Origin: JACVSF01 sp036702855
GTDB taxonomy: Bacteria > Cyanobacteriota > Cyanobacteriia > Phormidesmidales > Phormidesmidaceae
Direction of reading: 5' to 3'
DNA length: 24,268 bases
Assembly: GCA_036702855.1 (NCBI GenBank)
Contig: DATNQF010000199.1
Location: 1 to 24,268, forward strand
Both the position numbers and the translations under genes were made by a program. Below the pieces are notes generated by a model. It was not told the origin of the DNA and did not search any database. It saw only the letters and a list, made by a program, of their open reading frames with translations. Of the stretch, positions 20,578 to 24,268 are shown piece by piece (position 1 is the first letter of the stretch; each line of letters opens with the position of its first letter).

Positions 20578-22401
20578 ATGATTGCTTCATCTACCACCCC
20601 AGTTGCACCTGCCAATTCTCATCCTTTGCAGCGCCTGATCCGCTACAGTCACGCCTATCGTAAGGAGCTTTGGCTGGCGAGCATCTGCTCCGTATTAAAC
20701 AAAGTGTTTGACCTCGCTCCCCCAGTGCTGATTGGTCTGGCGGTTGATGTAGTGGTGCAAAAACAGGACTCCTGGATTGCCCACTGGGGAATTGAGAGCA
20801 TTCGGGGGCAGTTTCTCATTCTTTCTGTGCTCACGTTCATCATTTGGGGACTAGAGTCGGCCTTTGAGTACGCTTACGACTGGCTGTGGCGCAACTTGGC
20901 CCAAACGATTCAGCGTGATTTGAGGGTAGATGCCTACACTCATTTGCAAGATCTCGATTTGGTCTATTTTGAGGAACGCAGCACTGGGCGATTGATGGCG
21001 GTGCTCAACGATGACATCAACCAGTTAGAGCGGTTCCTCGACAAAGGGGCGAACGAGGTTCTGCAAGTCATTACCACCGTAATTTTGATTGGAGGAGCAT
21101 TCTTTGTGCTGGCTCCCCAAGTTGCATGGTTGGCAATGTTGCCCATGCCATTAATTGTCTGGGGCGCGATCGCATTCCAAAAGTTACTAGCCCCTCGCTA
21201 TGCGGTCGTGCGTGAACGGGTGAGCCTGCTCAATAGTCGCCTGTCTAATAACCTCAGTGGCATCTTAACAATCAAGAGCTTCACGGCTGAGGACTATGAG
21301 GTGGAGCGCATTCGCCAGGAAAGCGAGGCCTATCGTCTCAGTAACCGCCATGCCATTGCCCTTAGCGCAGCCTTTATTCCCCTCATTCGAATTCTGATTT
21401 TGTTTGGCTTCACGGCCACCTTGGTGGTGGGCGGTCTGGAAACTGTTGCAGGCAATATGGCGGTGGGTACCTACAGTGTGTTGGTCTTCATTACCCAGCG
21501 ATTGCTCTGGCCCCTGACCCGCTTGGGCGAAACCTTAGACCAATACCAGCGGGCTATGGCTTCGACCAGTCGCGTGATGACGTTGCTCGATACACCCCGG
21601 ACGCTTCACCCCGGCAGCCATCGCTTACCTGTTAGCAATGTGCAGGGCGAGATTGTCTTTGAAGACATCACCTTTGCTTACCAAGATCGTCAGCCCGTCG
21701 TGCAACACCTGACCCTCAAGGTTCCGGCAGGCCAGACCATCGCAATTGTAGGGTCCACAGGCTCGGGTAAAAGCACCCTGGTCAAGCTGCTGCTGCGATT
21801 CTACGAAGTCAATCAAGGCCGAATTACACTAGATGGGATTGACCTGCGAGAACTGAATTACCAGGATTTGCGACAGGCGGTAGGCTTGGTGAGCCAAGAT
21901 GTGTTTCTCTTCCACGGCACAGTGGCTGAGAACATCACTTACGGCACTTTTGGCGCAACCCGTGAAGACATTGTGCGGGCTGCCCAAATTGCGGAAGCCC
22001 ACGAATTCATTGAGCAATTGCCGCAGGGTTACGACACGATTGTAGGAGAGCGGGGCCAGAAGCTCTCGGGTGGGCAGCGTCAGCGCCTTGCCATTGCCCG
22101 AGCGGTGCTCAAGAATCCGCCGATCCTGGTGCTAGACGAAGCTACATCAGCAGTGGACAACGAGACTGAGGCCGCCATTCAAAGATCCTTGGAAAAGATT
22201 ACTCAAAATCGAACCACGATTGCGATCGCACATCGCCTCTCCACCGTCCGTAATGCTGATCGCATTTATGTGATGGAATACGGGCAGTTGGTCGAGTGGG
22301 GTACTCACGAAGAACTGCTGGAGCGAAACGGTCTCTACGCCAGTCTCTGGAAGGTGCAGATGGGTCTGCGAGAAGCTTCTTCTAGCTTAAGCAAGGCATA
22401 A
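20578..22401 (+). CDS. ABC exporter half-transporter (fused permease and ATPase)
   Basis: A 607-residue half transporter that would work as a dimer in the membrane. The N-terminal ~310 residues form the six-helix type I exporter domain (for example FLILSVLTFIIWGLESAFEY and VLQVITTVILIGGAFFVLAP). The nucleotide-binding domain has Walker A GSTGSGKST (392-400), the Q-loop VSQDVFLFHG, signature LSGGQRQRLAIARA (from 496), Walker B ILVLDEATSAVD with Asp520 and catalytic Glu521, and the H-loop His552 (IAHRLSTV). It is closest in style to MsbA/multidrug or lipid exporters, but the substrate cannot be told from sequence. The nearby lipid A genes make a lipid substrate conceivable, though only as inference. 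Confidence 0.93.
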   Translation: MIASSTTPVAPANSHPLQRLIRYSHAYRKELWLASICSVLNKVFDLAPPVLIGLAVDVVVQKQDSWIAHWGIESIRGQFLILSVLTFIIWGLESAFEYAYDWLWRNLAQTIQRDLRVDAYTHLQDLDLVYFEERSTGRLMAVLNDDINQLERFLDKGANEVLQVITTVILIGGAFFVLAPQVAWLAMLPMPLIVWGAIAFQKLLAPRYAVVRERVSLLNSRLSNNLSGILTIKSFTAEDYEVERIRQESEAYRLSNRHAIALSAAFIPLIRILILFGFTATLVVGGLETVAGNMAVGTYSVLVFITQRLLWPLTRLGETLDQYQRAMASTSRVMTLLDTPRTLHPGSHRLPVSNVQGEIVFEDITFAYQDRQPVVQHLTLKVPAGQTIAIVGSTGSGKSTLVKLLLRFYEVNQGRITLDGIDLRELNYQDLRQAVGLVSQDVFLFHGTVAENITYGTFGATREDIVRAAQIAEAHEFIEQLPQGYDTIVGERGQKLSGGQRQRLAIARAVLKNPPILVLDEATSAVDNETEAAIQRSLEKITQNRTTIAIAHRLSTVRNADRIYVMEYGQLVEWGTHEELLERNGLYASLWKVQMGLREASSSLSKA

Positions 22402-22529
22402 ACGAAAGCATCCTCCGCACTACAAATCTAACTGGCTCAGCCTGAGCATTCCCCCAAATGAAAGAGGGGAATTCCTGGTTCTTTAGCGAGACTAGAGCCA
22501 ACGAGCACACCAACCGGGGGCCAACTTTT

Positions 22530-23006
22530 ATGGATATGACCCAACAGGTGTCCCGTTCATCGGGTCTCTCTTCCCCCATGGATCGGGCCTTGAGAGCTTT
22601 CGCAGCCATTCCAGAACGAACCAAGCTGGAGTTGGGAATTACCTTGAGCGTTCATGGCATTATTGTTTCCGGCTTTCTTATCAGCGAAGAGGCCTACTTT
22701 CGGGGCATCGCCGAGCGCATTACCGAGGATCGAGAAACTCCGTCCGAAACCAAGGATCTGCTCACTGATTTCATCCATCAGTTGCAGGAAGGCCTCAAAA
22801 CCAAATCGGCCGACTCCGAGCGGTCTCTACTGCCAGAATTCATTCACCTGCGAGAAGCCAAAATGTATCCTTCCCAGGGCAAAGGAATGCCGAGCTATGG
22901 GGAAGCGCTTTGGCGTGGTCGGATTAGCTCAGTAGACGGCTTCTCTCTAGGGGAAATCTTACCTTCTAGCCTGGATGCGTTGAACTACACTGCAATTCCC
23001 AAATAA
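22530..23006 (+). CDS. Uncharacterised protein, possibly GvpU-like
   Basis: A soluble protein of about 158 residues. The segment TKLELGITLSVHGIIVSGFL followed by ISEEAYFRGIAERI resembles the core of GvpU-like gas vesicle accessory proteins ('G.ITL.V.G..ISG..IS...YF'), but I cannot confirm the family. The C-terminal half (EFIHLREAKMYPSQGKGMPS and onward) is less distinctive. The longest frame starts at 22458, but the first ~24 residues look like read-through of non-coding DNA. I prefer the ATG at 22530 (MDMTQQVSRSSG); ATG at 22536 is equally possible. No gas vesicle structural gene is in the window. It converges on the P-type ATPase gene with 29 bp between. Confidence 0.6.
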   Translation: MDMTQQVSRSSGLSSPMDRALRAFAAIPERTKLELGITLSVHGIIVSGFLISEEAYFRGIAERITEDRETPSETKDLLTDFIHQLQEGLKTKSADSERSLLPEFIHLREAKMYPSQGKGMPSYGEALWRGRISSVDGFSLGEILPSSLDALNYTAIPK

Positions 23007-23035
23007 ACGCATAAATAGGCTGAATAGGGGGAGGG

Positions 23036-24268
23036 CTAGTGCTTTTTAGCAGCAGCCGGGGGAGCGTGACGGAGCTGCCGCACCAGCTTCTCCATCTCCA
23101 CCCAAACAAAGAGCAACAGACTGAACCCAACACAAACCAATAACTCAAGGGGGCTCAGAATGTGGGTGCCAAAGAAGTTGCGCAGCGGCTCAATGTAGAT
23201 CAGCATCAGTTGCAGCAGGGTAGTCAGCGTCACCGCGATCACCACAAAGGGATTAGACAATAGCGGGATCTGGAAGGTCATTTGACTATTGGAGCGCACT
23301 GCGATCGCATGTCCCATTTGAGCCAAACAGAGGGTAGTAAACACCATGGTTTTCCAACGTTCTGGATCACCTGGGGAAGCATGGGTGTGGTGATAGGCCC
23401 AGTACATTAACGTCACCGAAATCACGGTAAAGACCAAGCCAATGCGCACCATATAGGCCCCTAAACCCCTAGCAAAGATGCTCTCCTCAGGGTCATGGGG
23501 CGGACGGTTCATGACATTGGGCTCTGCAGGCTCGACCGCCAGGGCCAGGGCCGGAAAGCCATCTGTCACCAAGTTCATCCAGAGAATTTGCAATGGCGTG
23601 AGGGGCACATCCACAATCGGCAGCAGCAGGGGGGAGGCTGCGATCGTCAACACTTCCCCAATGTTGGAGCCGAGGATGTATTTTACAAAGCGGCGAATGT
23701 TGGTGTAGACTACCCGCCCCTCTTCGGTTGCCGCTACAATCGTGGCAAAGTTGTCGTCTAGCAGCACCATATCGCTGGCTTCCTTACTGACATCAGTGCC
23801 TGTAATGCCCATAGCAATCCCAATGTCAGCCTGCTTCAGCGCGGGGGCATCGTTGACGCCATCTCCCGTCATTGCCACAATCTGGTGGTCTTTCTGCAAC
23901 GCTTGCACAATGCGCAGCTTGTGCTCAGGCGAAACCCGAGCATAAACATTAATGGACTTGGTTGCATCCTCCAGTTCACTCTGGCTGAGCTGCTCCAAGT
24001 CGCTGCCACCCAGAACGCGACCGCTCTGCCCCAAAATACCGAGTTCATCGGCCAGGGCACGTGCTGTTAACTGGTGGTCGCCCGTAATCATCATGGGACG
24101 CACCCCAGCCGCCTGGCAGCGCTCTACCGCCTGTTTCACCTCAGGCCGAAGCGCGTCAATCATCCCCACAAGCCCAAGCCAAATCAGAGATTGCTCAGCC
24201 GTTTCAGTTTCGGTTTCCGCAGGGGGAGCTTCCAGGGGACGATACGCAAACCCTAGCACTCGCAAACC
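23036..24268 (-). CDS. P-type Ca2+-transporting ATPase, C-terminal part (cut by window edge)
   Basis: A P2-type cation pump; only the last ~410 residues are inside the window and the reading frame continues past 24268, so the DKTGT phosphorylation site and membrane helices M1-M4 are not visible. Present are the P-domain motifs MITGDHQLTA and MTGDGVNDAPALKQADIGIA, then helices M5-M10. M5 reads ILGSNIGEVLTIAA and M6 WMNLVTDGFPALAL, which keep the Asn and Glu of M5 and the Asn, Thr and Asp of M6 that bind calcium in SERCA-type pumps. This points to a PacL/PMA-type Ca2+ exporter. The apparent start near 24265 is only a TTG codon inside the gene. Confidence 0.9.
   Translation of the reverse strand, partial: GLRVLGFAYRPLEAPPAETETETAEQSLIWLGLVGMIDALRPEVKQAVERCQAAGVRPMMITGDHQLTARALADELGILGQSGRVLGGSDLEQLSQSELEDATKSINVYARVSPEHKLRIVQALQKDHQIVAMTGDGVNDAPALKQADIGIAMGITGTDVSKEASDMVLLDDNFATIVAATEEGRVVYTNIRRFVKYILGSNIGEVLTIAASPLLLPIVDVPLTPLQILWMNLVTDGFPALALAVEPAEPNVMNRPPHDPEESIFARGLGAYMVRIGLVFTVISVTLMYWAYHHTHASPGDPERWKTMVFTTLCLAQMGHAIAVRSNSQMTFQIPLLSNPFVVIAVTLTTLLQLMLIYIEPLRNFFGTHILSPLELLVCVGFSLLLFVWVEMEKLVRQLRHAPPAAAKKH

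Overview
The window is a piece of a cyanobacterial chromosome, probably filamentous. The evidence is the repeated octamer GCGATCGC (HIP1, for example at 49, 4735, 8513, 15059 and 22222), a run of genes in the order bamA-lpxC-fabZ-lpxA-lpxB downstream of purC, a heptameric tandem repeat of the STRR kind, and a GAF-GAF-PAS adenylyl cyclase of the CyaB1/CyaB2 type. I cannot name the genus.

Positions 1-4200 are accessory DNA and the most unusual part. All intact small genes here lie on the minus strand: a hypothetical protein, a GNAT acetyltransferase, a 99-residue protein, a GC-rich helical protein and an Imm35/YrhB-like protein. The last two are packaged as integron gene cassettes. Each starts at a G|TT core site, is followed by an attC-like palindrome, and has 5' core and 3' inverse-core sequences that are exact reverse complements (GTTATGC/GCATAAC and GTTGTGT/ACACAAC). 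No integrase gene is in the window, so this looks like a cluster of attC sites lacking an integrase. Next to the first cassette core lies an array of five 29-nt units at an exact 42-bp period. Part of the same unit recurs beside a third core site at 1694, where an internally deleted, doubly mutated IS630-family element has inserted.

Positions 4200-6750 hold a small conserved cyanobacterial protein behind a large 5' hairpin, then (minus strand) an NlpC/P60 peptidoglycan endopeptidase and an uncharacterised membrane protein that may form an operon. Positions 6900-12430 carry lysS, an adenylyl cyclase with a structured leader, an STRR plus inverted repeat, and purC.

Positions 12551-18501 are an outer-membrane biogenesis block: BamA (Omp85) followed by LpxC, FabZ, LpxA and LpxB. 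These genes couple outer-membrane protein insertion to the first steps of lipid A synthesis and to the acyl-chain supply. The ExbB/ExbD proton-channel pair follows (18665-20016) and ends in a clear intrinsic terminator.

Positions 20101-24268 hold a VanZ-like membrane protein (minus), a half-size ABC exporter, a small protein that may be GvpU-like, and on the minus strand the C-terminal part of a P-type Ca2+-ATPase cut by the window edge.
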